From assembly GCA_009760855.2 (NCBI GenBank), contig WPIO01000324.1, positions 1 through 64,000 of the forward strand: a stretch of 64,000 bases of DNA, written 5' to 3'. Both the position numbers and the translations under genes were made by a program. This stretch comes from Cristatella mucedo (taxonomy: Eukaryota; Bryozoa; Phylactolaemata; Cristatellidae). Shown here one piece after another: positions 1-10,900 of this stretch (its first letter is position 1; each line of letters begins with the position of its first letter). The notes below the pieces were generated by a model, which had not been told where the DNA came from, ran no database searches, and was given only the letters and a program-made list of their open reading frames with translations.

Positions 1-290
1 ATCATGTTTTTTGCAGACTGCATGAGTTAACCAAGGCTTGCTCTAGTGAGTCGACTCCCTACGAAAGAGTCAATCGGTCATTGTAGTCGTTTAGCATTGA
101 CTCTAAGATGCAGTGACTCGCCAGATTATGCCGGTCGCCTGCTCCGGAGGCTTTAATTTCTCCGTTATAGCGTTACTTAACACACCACACATGACAGGAT
201 ACCTGAGGCTCCTACACAATCATTCAGTGTGATGTGAAGGAGTCGGTCAAACGTAATCTGCAAAATTAAATTGACATCTCAAGAGTCGAG
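1..290 (+). repeat. Downstream flank of an ALAS unit, first of three copies
   Basis: This stretch aligns with the sequence just after the ALAS gene at 16914-17190 and after the second ALAS at 34018-34290. Shared landmarks include a start of atcatgttt and a central caatcgg(g)tcattgtag block, then ctccggaggc and ggatacctgaggctc. Because the same flank follows both visible ALAS genes, its presence here suggests that another duplicated unit, perhaps with its own ALAS, ends just left of the window. No coding potential is seen. Confidence 0.75.
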
Positions 291-430
291 GTGGCAGCAG
301 ACCTGAGTAGCCGCTGCTCTCTGCTGCTGCTGCTGCTTCCATATCTGCCTTCTAGCCTAGGCCATGTCTTGCTTGGCGCGCACCAGTCATCTTGAAGAAC
401 GAGGGTGACAGTGATGCCCGTGCTGGCTAA
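283..430 (+). repeat. Spacer module Y, copy 1
   Basis: This is a gagtcgaggtggca...gaagaacgag segment of about 150 bp. Related copies lie at 2190-2345, 2785-2935 and 19533-19700. It contains a short CTG-rich run. Each copy is followed, directly or after a LINE-tail-like piece, by module X. It has no recognisable coding content. Confidence 0.6.
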
Positions 431-715
431 TTCAGACACAAGCTCAGCTCAGTAACGTCCGCACATCGATCTGGGCTTTCTTTTGGATAGGAGTGAAGTT
501 TGCAGCCGAACGAGTTCCCGGGTTTGTTGACACCGAGTCTAAACGCACTGCAATTCCCTTTATTGTGGAACCATCGGCTTTTGGTCTTAAAGTTACCCTC
601 ACTACGTAAGTAGGCTTCATCTGGTTGCGTGGCACAAAGTAGGGGTCCCATAGGCCCAGCGGCCCGGAGTGCTTCTTGGCGCATTTTTCTCATTTTCACT
701 CCATCAAAGTAAGGT

Positions 716-935
716 ACCATTTCAAATGTAAAGAATGTAAGTAAAGTCTGTAGATGGTCTGAGGAAGTCGGCATTGGGATGCGTCAGGCCGGCGGCGATC
801 ATTGCATCTCTGGCGCCACTGTAAAGTGCTCCGATGACAGATATGTTTCCTGTACGGTGCTACATCGAAAACCTATTACTCATATTATTAGTGTTATTAT
901 TAGTAATATTAGTATTACTTACGGCTCAACGTCGA
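716..935 (+). mobile_element. Diverged LINE 3' end
   Basis: The segment contains a gtaaagtgctc...gtgctacatcg element and then an ATT-rich tail, resembling a decayed version of the L2-like LINE 3' hairpin and (ATT)n tail seen elsewhere in the window. The same piece recurs at 2955-3170 within another copy of the spacer module, so it was probably amplified with it rather than inserted twice. Confidence 0.45.
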
Positions 936-1009
936 TTTTATAATTGTTCTGCATTTTTGGAACGCCCTTGCCAAGCTTGACTTGCATTCCGACCTTTGTC
1001 CTAAAGGTC

Positions 1010-1490
1010 GTAAGTCGCTTGCATTCACCAGTTAATTGGCCAATGCAGAGCATCGCATCCAATGCTAGGAGATTATCGCCAATGCTTTATCGGGCAGAGG
1101 AGAGCCGGTGTCGCCGACAGAGGGGGGGGGGCCGACCTTGGCCTTTTTGGACCGGAACGCAAGCAGCTTGCTCGTACTCTGGCATTTCAAGTTGTTGACT
1201 TTGAACTTGGTGCCACCGTTTGCAGCGCTGTCAAGACGAAAATCTCGAAGATGCTTGATAGCATGCTTGCCACATGCTGCGTTTGGTGCTGCGTGCGGGC
1301 TGGTGGAAAGCTTCCCTTTTGTATCATAAAATTGTAGAGCTGAGGTTTTGCCTGCAGTAGCCGAGTCCGTCCAGTCGTACTTGCCTGTCCTTGAGGGCAA
1401 TTTGAATACCCGCCTGACAGGCCTGAGGTTTTCGTTATTAGCAATTATGCTCCAGCATGTCAGGTGAATTGGCACTGTGTCTGCTATTCC
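1010..1490 (+). repeat. Spacer module X, copy 1
   Basis: This segment of about 0.5 kb runs from tcgcttgcat to the gctccagca...ggtgaattg stretch. Copies lie at 2385-2765 (shorter), 3244-3790 and 19745-20310. Shared internal words include gcagaggagagc and cttgatagcatgcttgc. No frame stays open in all copies, so I treat it as a noncoding repeat of unknown origin. Confidence 0.65.
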
Positions 1491-1639
1491 CTCTTGGCCA
1501 CCGATTCGGCCTTGGTGCTGACATGTCCCCTCGGGCTTACGTGCTCATTAGCAAATTTCTTAGCTTTAGCTAACCAGACTTGTTTCCGAGGTTCATGCAG
1601 TCCCCGTGGGGTTTGTGGCCCGGTGTTGGGTGTGTGTTC

Positions 1640-1730
1640 CTCTCTAAGCTCTCTATCTCTCGCTCTCGCTCTTCACCCTCGCTCTCTCCACTCTCTCCCT
1701 TCTGCCTTCTCTATCTCCCCCGCTCTCTAA
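1640..1730 (+). repeat. CT-rich low-complexity tract
   Basis: This is an interrupted run of ctct and cgct words. The matching place in unit B (18580-18710) holds a (GT)n run joined to a CT-rich run. It explains the Ser/Leu-rich open frames here, which are not genes. Confidence 0.8.
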
Positions 1731-2189
1731 CATGTATAATCCGTGCGCCTGCGCCAGCATGTCCCGATGGCTCCAACAACTGAATGTAGGCAGGCCTCCT
1801 TGTCATCTTTGTCGCCTGAGTACAATACAGTGTCGTCTCACTTCGCAACATGTTTGTGGTGGGCTTCGCCATTCATCATTCTTATTTGTCGTTCGAGCCG
1901 TTCGATCGAACCCCTTCACATCCAGCAAGCAACTGGTTGGGCAGGAAGGTTCGCTTGGCAAGTCACATGTTGAACTGTGTTGGGCAGAGTCGTGCATGTG
2001 CTGCCATGACACGTTTTTGCAGCATAAAAGTGTGACTCGTTCGGTTGGGTCACGTTAGCTCGAGCAGCTGCATTTGCAGTTGAACAAGCGATGGGTCTTC
2101 GGCTGCTAACCTCGAGGCAAGTGCGGGTCAGCTCCATGAGCTTCCGCTCGCCGAGAGAGGCCTTGTACCGAGCTGCACTGGAGGGGAGA

Positions 2190-2765
2190 GTCGAGGTGGC
2201 ATCAGCCTGAGTAGCCGCGTGGCAGGCTCTGCTGCTGCTTCAATATCTGCTCTAGCCTAGGTCGTGTCTTGGATGGGGCGGCCAGTCATCTTGAAGAACG
2301 AGAGTGAGCGCTGCTGCCATTGAGGCCAAGTCAGCCCCAAACTCAGATCGATTACCGTCGCAGCGCTCAGGGACTGCTTGATAGGAGTGGCCGGAAATTC
2401 GCTTTGGCCTCAAAATCAACGGGCAATTGGGGCGATGCCGAGCATCGATACGCCATGCTAGGAGCAATGAGAGCTTTCTATTGTTCTCCTCTTGTGCCTT
2501 ACGAATTCTAGAGTGTTTTCTCGGGCAGAGGAGAGCAGGTGTCAGCCGAGTGATGACCTTGGGCCGATGGCCATCGGACGAGCAGCAGCAGGCTGCTCGA
2601 GATGGCAGTTCAAGTTGTTGACTTTGACTTTGCACCACCGTTTTGCACTCTGGCAAGACAAACATCTCGAGAATGCTTGATCAGCCTGCTTTGACAGGCT
2701 GGCTGTTGGTGCTGCATGGGACTGGTTTGAAAGCTTTCTTTCCTTGTTCATTTGAGAAATGTACA
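2190..2765 (+). repeat. Spacer modules Y and X, copy 2
   Basis: Module Y (2190-2345) runs directly into module X (2385-2765), without the LINE-tail segment that separates them in copies 1 and 3. This is the same arrangement as the only unit B copy (19533-20310), so it may be the ancestral form. Confidence 0.6.
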
Positions 2766-2784
2766 GCTTGCGGTTGCCTGCAGT

Positions 2785-3790
2785 AGCCGAGTCCAGCTTT
2801 TCGTTCCAGGCTGCTGCTGCTGCTTTCAATATCGCTCTAAGCCTAGCCTGTGTATTGGATGGTGCAGCCATGCATCTTGAAGAACGAGGCGTGAGCAGTG
2901 CTGCCCGTGCTGACAAGTCAGCCCCACGTCTTCTTGTGCATTTTCTCTATCAAAAGTAAGTAAATTTAAAATCTAAAAATATAAGTAATTATGTCGAGGT
3001 CTGAGGAAGTCGGTATTGGGATGCGTCTGGTGGCAGCGATCATTGCATCTCTTGCAGCCAACTGTAAAGTGCCCTGATGAAGATTTGTTTCCGTTAGGGT
3101 GCTACATCGAAACATTTTACTAATATTGTTATTACTGTTACTACTACTATTATTATTATTAATATTACTTTTAAGCCATTTTATACTGTTCTGCATTTTG
3201 GAAGCCCTTGCCATGGCGTCAACTGGCATTCCGACGTTGACATAATGGCCGGAAATCGCTTGCATCACCAGCTAATTGGCCAATGCCGAGCATCAATCCG
3301 ATGCAAGGAGATTATTGCAGTGCTTTCTCATGCAGAGGAGAGCAGGTGTCGACGAGCAGACGAGCGACGACCATGGCCAATGGCCTTTGGACCGGCAGCA
3401 GCAGCTGCTCGAGATGGCGGTTCAGGTTGTTGACTTAGACTCGGCTCCATTGGTGTGCAGAGCTGTCAAGACGAAGACCTTGAAGAAGCTTGATAGCATG
3501 CTTGCACAGGCTGCTGTTTGTGCTGCATGGGCTGGTTGAAAGCTTCCTTTGTTCATTTAGAAATGTAGAGCTGCGGTTTGCCTGCAGTAGCAGAGTCCAG
3601 GCCATGCGTCCTTGCCTGTAAGTAAGGTAATTTGAATACCGATTGAAGGCTGAGGTGTGCTTACATCTGCAGTATGCTCCAGCCTTCAGGTGAATTGCAC
3701 TGCGGCTACAATTCCCTTTGTGCCATCGATTCTGGCTTTGGTGCTGACATGTCCTCTGGGCTTGCGTGATCATTAGACAATGTCTTAGCT
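2785..3790 (+). repeat. Spacer modules Y and X, copy 3
   Basis: Module Y (2785-2935), a LINE-tail-like segment ending in an ATT-rich run (2955-3170), and module X (3244-3790) follow one another as in copy 1. With copies 1 and 2 this makes three tandem or near-tandem copies in unit A against one in unit B. Confidence 0.6.
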
Positions 3791-3829
3791 TAAGCTAACC
3801 AGACGTGTCGAGGTTTGCAGTCCTCGTGG

Positions 3830-4500
3830 GGTGTGTGTGCCCATGTGTGTGTGCCTGTGTGTGTGTGTGCATGTGCGAGTGAGTGCTCCGTGTGTCTGTG
3901 TGTTTTATGCACCATGTTGTCTCAGCAAGTAATTTACTCTTGGGTCAGCTGCACCAAGAATGGCCGTGTAGCATGCAACGATTTTTGATGGTACTCCACA
4001 GCATTTGCCATTAACATACGGTATTGCTTCGTCTTCGCATGGAACATGACCGGCGCCTGTAGATCAGATGGCGGAGATGTGTCCATAAAACGATACCTTG
4101 GCTAGTGCGACCTAGCAAAGGTCGGTCAGTGCCTGACAGAGAGGGGGCAGTGTCGGAAAGGGAGAGGGTCTCATTGCTTCACCAAACACGTGGCAGATAA
4201 CGACCCTGCCTAAAGCAATCTCATCTAAATGCCGGCTAGCCGTCACGTGGCCAGCATCTTCTACAGCAGCCGTGTTATTGCTGGTTTTCGTCAGCCACAG
4301 CTAGTTCATCCTGTATCTTGCAGTTGTCCTTGAGCCCCAGTCTTGCAAAGGCAGTAGGCCCTGAAGTTTGACATTCTCCAAGCAGCAGGTACGCAATATC
4401 ACACACAGAACACCGAAGACGGCTCAAAGACGTAAATTCACAAGGACACCGAAGCTGGCCAGTATGCGACTGCCCTGCCCGGGCGTCCTCGACTTAACTC
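3830..4500 (+). other. Noncoding spacer shared with 20300-21060
   Basis: The stretch starts with a (GT)n-like tract (3830-3895). It continues as unique-looking sequence aligning with 20460-21060, for example around gatggtactccac and cggtattgc. No open frame, splice-bounded exon or known RNA is visible. Confidence 0.6.
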
Positions 4501-4704
4501 TCCGGGCTTTGATGCCTGTTACTTAAATATCACTGCCATAAATCACAACAGCCCACAAACCAATGGCAGTGTCATAATCTCTGCCGGCCCAGAAATCACT
4601 CTAAGCCATAAACTGGCCGTTGGAAGAATAACACAAGAAATGCTATTGACCCATAAACCACTGAAATCTCAAAATAGCCACAGGCTCTGAATATATGTAC
4701 TCTT

Positions 4705-4990
4705 GAGGTTGAAATAATAATGATAATGATAGTATTAATAAACCAAATCCCTTTTTAAGCACTTTACATATGCTGTAACGAAGCGTGTCAATATGGTCAG
4801 TGGTAGGTAGCCTGCACAGTGTCAGCCCACAGAATCACACAAAGGACAATGCTCGAGCACCGAGCAAATGGTAAAAGGAACAGGTGCGTTTCCAGCTACT
4901 TCTTAAATTTCGTCAAATCGGGATTTCCTGACAAGATTCGGGAGTCGAGCTTCAGGCTTTGAGAGCATGCAAATTGCAATCACTGCCTCG
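4705..4990 (-). mobile_element. LINE 3' end fragment (CR1/L2-like), diverged
   Basis: Read on the minus strand this matches the 3' part of the LINE family that fills the window: the untranslated end with its complement of ctttacatatgctg, then sequence corresponding to the end of the reverse transcriptase ORF. It is truncated and carries many substitutions. Confidence 0.55.
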
Positions 4991-5648
4991 AGAATATTTG
5001 TGGTTGGCTCACGGCACAGCTACACTGACATGCAAAAGTATTCACAAGATGCATTAGACACCGTCTACTAACCAACAATTCAGTCCCGGGAGGTCCCCAC
5101 CGGTGTGGACCCGCTTTTACCTAAACCCTATTGATTACAAAAAATGGACTCGCTATCTATAGCCTCGTTAAAAACAACTTATAAAGAAACAAATCAAACA
5201 CGGCGGCCTGGAACGATATCTTACCTTTAAAAATGGTGAAATCCAAGTTTTTAATTGTAGTCGATTATCTTCATTGCAACCCATGCGGCCAACGAATTGT
5301 CTGCACATGCACTTGTGCGTAAGAGGGGAGTTCTTTTTGCACTTCCTAGCAGCACCGCTTGCGTGGGGTTGCTCGTACGGTGGTTATCCGCCATGCGAAA
5401 GACAAAGGAGCTAAATAGCGAAATAAAGGGCCAAATCGTCGCCTATCACAAGATGGGTCTTAGCAACGTGAAGGTGGCACAGAAGTTTGGCACAAGCGAG
5501 GGATCTGTCAGGTATCACTTGCAGAAGTATTTTCAGGGTGGTTGCATGACGTCTTTACCTCCGGCCGCCAGCGTTCGACGGCGAAGAGAGACGACTAAAT
5601 GGCTGCTAAAACTGGTTGCACGCTGGGCCGAAGGGAAGCACCAGTTGG

Positions 5649-5769
<121 letters not shown>

Positions 5770-6073
5770 TCCGAGACCTTAGAAGAGGCCACCGGCAAGG
5801 CTGTAAGTGTTGATGCCATTAGTGAAAGGCTTTCAGAGCACGGCGTTTACGGGCGAGTTAGTAAACGCAAGCCGTCAATTAACGCACGACAACGAAAGTG
5901 CCGTCTGCGGTGGGCACGTGCGCCCACTTTACCTGTGCCGACTGGAGCCGTATTCTACGAAGCGATGAAAGTAAATTCACGGTCCACGGAGATGGCAAGC
6001 GAAGGAACTTCGTTAGTCAAAGAAAACACGAAGAATACGGCATCCGGACTGCTTGCAATCTTCGCTCAAGTAC

Positions 6074-6462
6074 AGATAATAATAATATTAATAATGCACT
6101 TGATAAAGCGCCCTCAGAGGAGTCAATCTCTTTCTAGGCGCTTCACATTTGCTGCAAAGGGAAACGCGATTGAATCGTGAGTAATACCATGCTTGATAAA
6201 CAACATGAATAACATGGTTAGGGGTGACATGCACAGGGTCAGCATGCAAATGTGGTTAGTGGCAGCATGCACAGTGTCAGCACACATAAGCACATCAAGG
6301 ACGATACACAAGGACCCACTAAATGCAGTCATAAATAGGTGTTTTTAAGTTCTTTTTAAATGTGGTCAAGTCAGGGGATGTTCTGACGCAAGTCGGGAGT
6401 GAGTTCCAGGCTTTGGGAGCATACGAACTAAATGCACGGTCTCCAAAGGATTTGAGGTTTAC
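6074..6462 (-). mobile_element. LINE 3' end inserted in the Tc1 transposase
   Basis: On the plus strand it begins with an (AAT)n run followed by gcacttgataaagcgccctc, the reverse complement of the family's 3' hairpin and tail. The minus strand then encodes the LINE C-terminus (KSFGDRAFSSYAPKAWNSLP, TSPDLTTFKKNLK). It is 5' truncated. Transposase coding resumes right after 6462, so the LINE arrived after the Tc1 copy. Confidence 0.9.
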
Positions 6463-6869
6463 GGAGGTGGAAGTGTTTGATCTGGTTTTTCGGCTTCCGA
6501 CACAGGGAACTCTATGCCGAATCAACGGGATTATGGACCGGGATTTATTCAAAGACTTCGTCAAAAATGTTGGCGTGCCCTGTGTCAGAGCTCTTGTGGG
6601 AGAGGACTACATTTGGCAAATGGATAATGATCTCAAGCATAGTGTAAGGGCAGCGAAGCAGTTCTTCGCCGATTCAGGTGTCCGAGTCCTTAGTTGGCCA
6701 AGCCAACCTCCTGATCTCAACCCTATTGAGCATCCGTGGAACAGGTTGGAGCGATCGCTTAGAGCTGAGAACAGCATCTCGTCTCTCCCCCCCCAGCAGC
6801 TTTTTGGTCGGCTTAAGCAGCCGTGGGACTGGACAACTCTGGATGTTTGCCGAAAGCTGACTTGAATGA

Positions 6870-7654
6870 GTGCCCAGGCGAATACAGGAAGTTATAAAGA
6901 ACGGGATTGGTCCGACCTCCTATTGATGTGAGTACCAGTTAGTGCATGTATAACCTTCGTTTTGACAATGAAAAATATTAAAACACCTCGTTCGCATGTT
7001 TTCAGTGCAGTTAGATGAAGAGATAGCGGACAGGATAGCAGCACCTATTCACCCTTGTAAATACTTTTTCGTTTTAGCGTGAATGACTTGATTCGGAAGA
7101 GTTGGTGATGAACCGGGCGGCTCGCTGTGTATTAGTGACAGAACCTCGAAGTCGATAGGCAGGTCCAAATTGTTTTGTTTTTCAAACCGAGTCTAGCATA
7201 TTTGTGCAGACCTGTGAAGAGTTTGCTTGTCTCAGCTAGCAAAGCTGGCGGTTTTGTGGCTGCTACTCCTACCTGCTTGGCCTTCACCTTGGGCTGGTGG
7301 ATAGCGATGGCGTCAGTAGCAACAGCAGTGGAGGTCGTGCAGCCGACCATCTTGCCCCCCCCCCTCGGTATGTCCTTCCATTTTTTAAGCACTAACCTGT
7401 CAGCTAAGACTGACTGTCACTGCCTGTAGCCAGGTAATTTGTCCCCCACCGTGCCTGTCCACTGGGCTGCTGGCAGCTTGCTCGTAGCTCCGCCCAGGCC
7501 CACCCATCAGGCCGAGGGCTCGGCCCACTGACCACCACCTCTCCTCGTGCCCAGTTCGAGCTCTTCACGTCAGGTCGCCGGTCGCACGGTCTGCTGCTCT
7601 CCTCGCTTGCAGCGCTAGCTGCAGCTCGATATACGACCCGCGTAGCGCCTGCTG
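6870..7654. other. Unit A spacer without recognised features
   Basis: Between the end of the Tc1 element and the ALAS 5' region I see only short open frames with no family resemblance and a poly-C run (7357-7365). No equivalent was noted in unit B, where 22500-22856 occupies the place. Confidence 0.4.
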
Positions 7655-7977
7655 CTTCGAGGGCCTCGGTTCCAGGACCAGATCCTCGCCTGCCGGTGCT
7701 CTCTCTACCCAGTACATCATGCTGCACTCGGGTGAGCCGTGCATGCATGCATGCATGCATTGCCCCTTGGATTCAAGCAGCGGCTGGCTGCACCCATCTC
7801 CGACCGCACTACTGGCCACTTCCATGCGGCCGCTGGCCCTGCACTAGAATTCCAGTGAGCGAGGCGGCTGTGGCAGCACCGACGCGTGTCACTGTGCGAG
7901 CACCTCTGCCGTCGCTTGCCAGCGACGTCGGTGGCTCTCTGGCGACACATCCTCGTCTGTTATCTGCAGGAGCAATC
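7655..7977 (+). promoter_or_regulatory. Putative ALAS upstream region or 5' UTR
   Basis: This GC-rich stretch immediately upstream of the ALAS start codon is conserved with 22857-23204 in unit B. It includes a (GCAT)n run at 7740-7761. It ends ctgcaggagcaatc before the ATG, in which the AG at 7968-7969 could be a splice acceptor, implying a noncoding first exon upstream. No clear TATA box and no iron-responsive element were seen. Confidence 0.45.
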
Positions 7978-10900
7978 ATGAAGGCTCTGCGCTACCCGTT
8001 CTCGACTTGCGTGCCGCTGGCCGTCGTCAAGCAGCACGCTCAAGTCGTGCTCGCCTACGGCGACCGATGTCCGATGATAAAGCAAGCCTCGACTGCCGGC
8101 ATGGCCACTGCTCCGCCGACCGAGCCTCCAACGTCCAAGAGCGGCTTCGCCTGCTCTTCCACAGGACGAAAAGGTGCGGCTATTAGCTGCGCATAGTTTC
8201 TTCCCGAGGCGCTTTGTCGTTCTTCGTTGTGCCACTGACTTCACTGATAGCCGGGCTCGCCCCCAGTGAGCAGCATGCCTGCAGAACCAGGCATGCAAGC
8301 ACCCAGGTTTAGCCCAGGGGTGTCGCCTTTAACCAATGGAGCAACAGGCTCGAGCCGTGCAGCATTTAGAGAGCCCGGATAGAGATTTGAGTGCTCTTGA
8401 GGCACTAGGCAAGTGAATTGTATGTTCTGCATACGGTTTTCTTTGGGCCCCACCGGCAGGTGCCAGCTTTAGGTTGCTATTTATTTATCATGCTGACATG
8501 GTTATTCGGTTAGTCGGCTGAGAGCCGTCGTCGCTGAAAGGGAGCCAGACCTGAAGCCGCTCCAGAGCTCACTTCACGCTCTCGAGTGCTGCTCGGCAAC
8601 CGGCCTTTCTCGCATTTACCGCTCGGCGCCAACTTCAGGAGCAGCCCGCTTCAGCCGGTCGGGCAGAGGCCCGCGAGAGGGCGCCTCGGGGGCTGATGCA
8701 AATTGCGTGTCCTGGCGGCATTTCCCTGAGCGGCTGGAAGCGTGGCGACCCCAAAGCAGCAGCTACGGCAGCCGATCGCTGGAGCAGAGCGGCAGCACTG
8801 GGCCAGCGCTGCCTTGCGGTGACAGCTGGCGGCCGTGCCTTCAGGAGGATGTGCCGTGGAAGCTAGCTTAGCACTTGACTTTGTCGTGGCCCCACGTGAT
8901 CTAACGAGAGGTTCCCGATACCGAGAGAGTGAATGCAGTTACTTTTTCAGTTTTTTTCTCTCAGTCTCTCTCTGTCTCTCTCGCTATCTCTCTTGCTGTC
9001 TATCTGACTGCCTGTCTGTCTGTCATGTGTGTGTGTCTCTGTCTCTCTCTGGGTCTCTGTCTCTCTCGCTCTCTCTCTCTTTTCTCTGTCTGTCTTTCCC
9101 TTCTCCCGCCCCTTCATTCTCATTCAAAAAACGCCAGTCACGGGGCAGCCTGACCGTGCAGCATTGCAGGACCGTGTCCGACGAGAAAACCCGATAATAT
9201 AATAGTAATAATAACACACTTGATAAATCACCCTCGGACAACTCAATTTTTTTCTGGTTGCTTTACATTTGCTGCAAATGAAGCACGATTGAACAGTTAG
9301 TGGTAGCATGCTCAATAAACAACAAGAATAACACGGTTGGAGGTGACAAGCAGAGGGTCCGCATGCAATTATGGTTAGTGGCAGCATGCACAGTGTAAGC
9401 ACGTAAAGAGGACAGTGTCCGACGAGGATGGCATATGGAGAAGACAGTGTCCCCTTCCGAACGAACGTTTGAAGTCGAGATATCTTAGAACTTGAGGCTA
9501 CGTCATCGGTTTAACTGGTATGGGGCAGGACTTGATAAAGCACCCTCAGAGAACTCAATCTCTTCGTAGACGCTTTACATTTGCTGCAAAGGAGCTGTGT
9601 AAATTGGCGACAACAGATGCTTCGTATCAACGGATGACCACTTCTCCATTTCCATTTGCCGCCAAACGAGAAACTTTACAATCTCTACACTTCCCAGATG
9701 TCAGTTGTTGCTAATAGAGAGCTAAAGTGCTAGCCACACCGCGATGACGAAGCTAGTCTCGTATCCAAACTGTTGCACCATGTAGACAATAGGCCGGTCA
9801 TAGCAGCAAACAGTCGGTGTGACTCTCGCTCGACTGCTCCACCGGCTTCAGCCCGTGCCTCGCAGCTGCCTCGTTGCCAGCGTCGTGCCATCGGTCGCGT
9901 TGCAGTCGAAGGTCGAGGCGATGCCAAGCAGCAGCCAGCAGCGATGGCGGACTCAATGGCATCGGTCGACGTGCCGCCGAATGCTGCGCACGTGCAGGCC
10001 GTCGCCGGCAAGCAGTATGCGTTCGTGGTACCCAGCGCCGGCGTTCAGTCGGACATCATACGAGTCTTGGATGGTCAGTAGGCTGCTTGGCCATTTGCGT
10101 GCCACCGCTCGTCGAAGCATGATGCCTCCTCACTCGTCAGTCGTCTGCTCTTTGCTATTTTGCTTATCTTGCACCGAGTTTTAACGTTCAAGAGATAGAG
10201 ATTCGATTCTTGTAGGGCTAGACATTAAGGCATGCTTATTATTTCTATTAGTATTGTTACTATCAACAGCAGATGGCCGGCTTGCTCCGTCTGGACGAAC
10301 GAATTCCTTCACGCCCGGCCCTTGCTTGCATCTGCACCCTTCATCCCCCGTTGCATCTGCTCTCTTCCACCGGTCAGTCTCCGGTGACCTTTGTTGCACC
10401 GTAGTGAGTGCTGTGGCTGCCGCGCCGTTGTTTTGCATTTGCTTGCAGCCACGTGACATGAACGGTGGCTCAGCAGCAGCGCGTTAGCAGCGCTCGTGCT
10501 GGCCGCTTTGTCAGTCTTTGTCGTGCTCAATTCTAGAGGCCGGACTGCCGACTGCTGCCGTTGCTGCCCCGAGACTGGGAGCCGTCTTGTCGGAGAGCCT
10601 CGGTGAGCGACCTGCTCAGCTGAGGGGGGCAGATATGCCGGCTGTCAGAGCAGCAGCCTTCGCTGGCGGGTCGAGCGTCCCACAATGCCACCGTGATCTC
10701 GTGCTGCTGCTGTTTCTATCGCTGTCCAAGCTTGCTTGTCGCCCGGTAGCCTGCACGTCTTGCGGCTTCTGGGGGGGGCAGTCAAGGAGATGTGCTCAGT
10801 GCCTCTAGTGCTTGCAAGGATTACGGCTAGAGCACCGGCACGAAAGGACTCTCGTTTCCGGTGCTCTGTGCTGTGCAGGTTTTCTCTTTGTAGCACCCTG

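Larger units (their letters stand above)
8174..9905. other. ALAS copy A intron 1
   Basis: The donor GTGCGG follows the exon 1 AAAAG and the acceptor is the AG at 9904-9905. The intron contains a stretch shared with unit B (8190-8830), a CT-rich tract (8940-9110) and two minus-strand LINE 3' ends (9195-9420 and 9510-9600). The GTGCGG donor is weak. The unit B counterpart reads GTGAGG. Confidence 0.5.

Noticed and set aside
7831..7870. Possible iron-responsive element (CAGTGA) upstream of ALAS
   Set aside because: The flanking bases do not form the required five-pair upper stem, and the motif is not kept in unit B.
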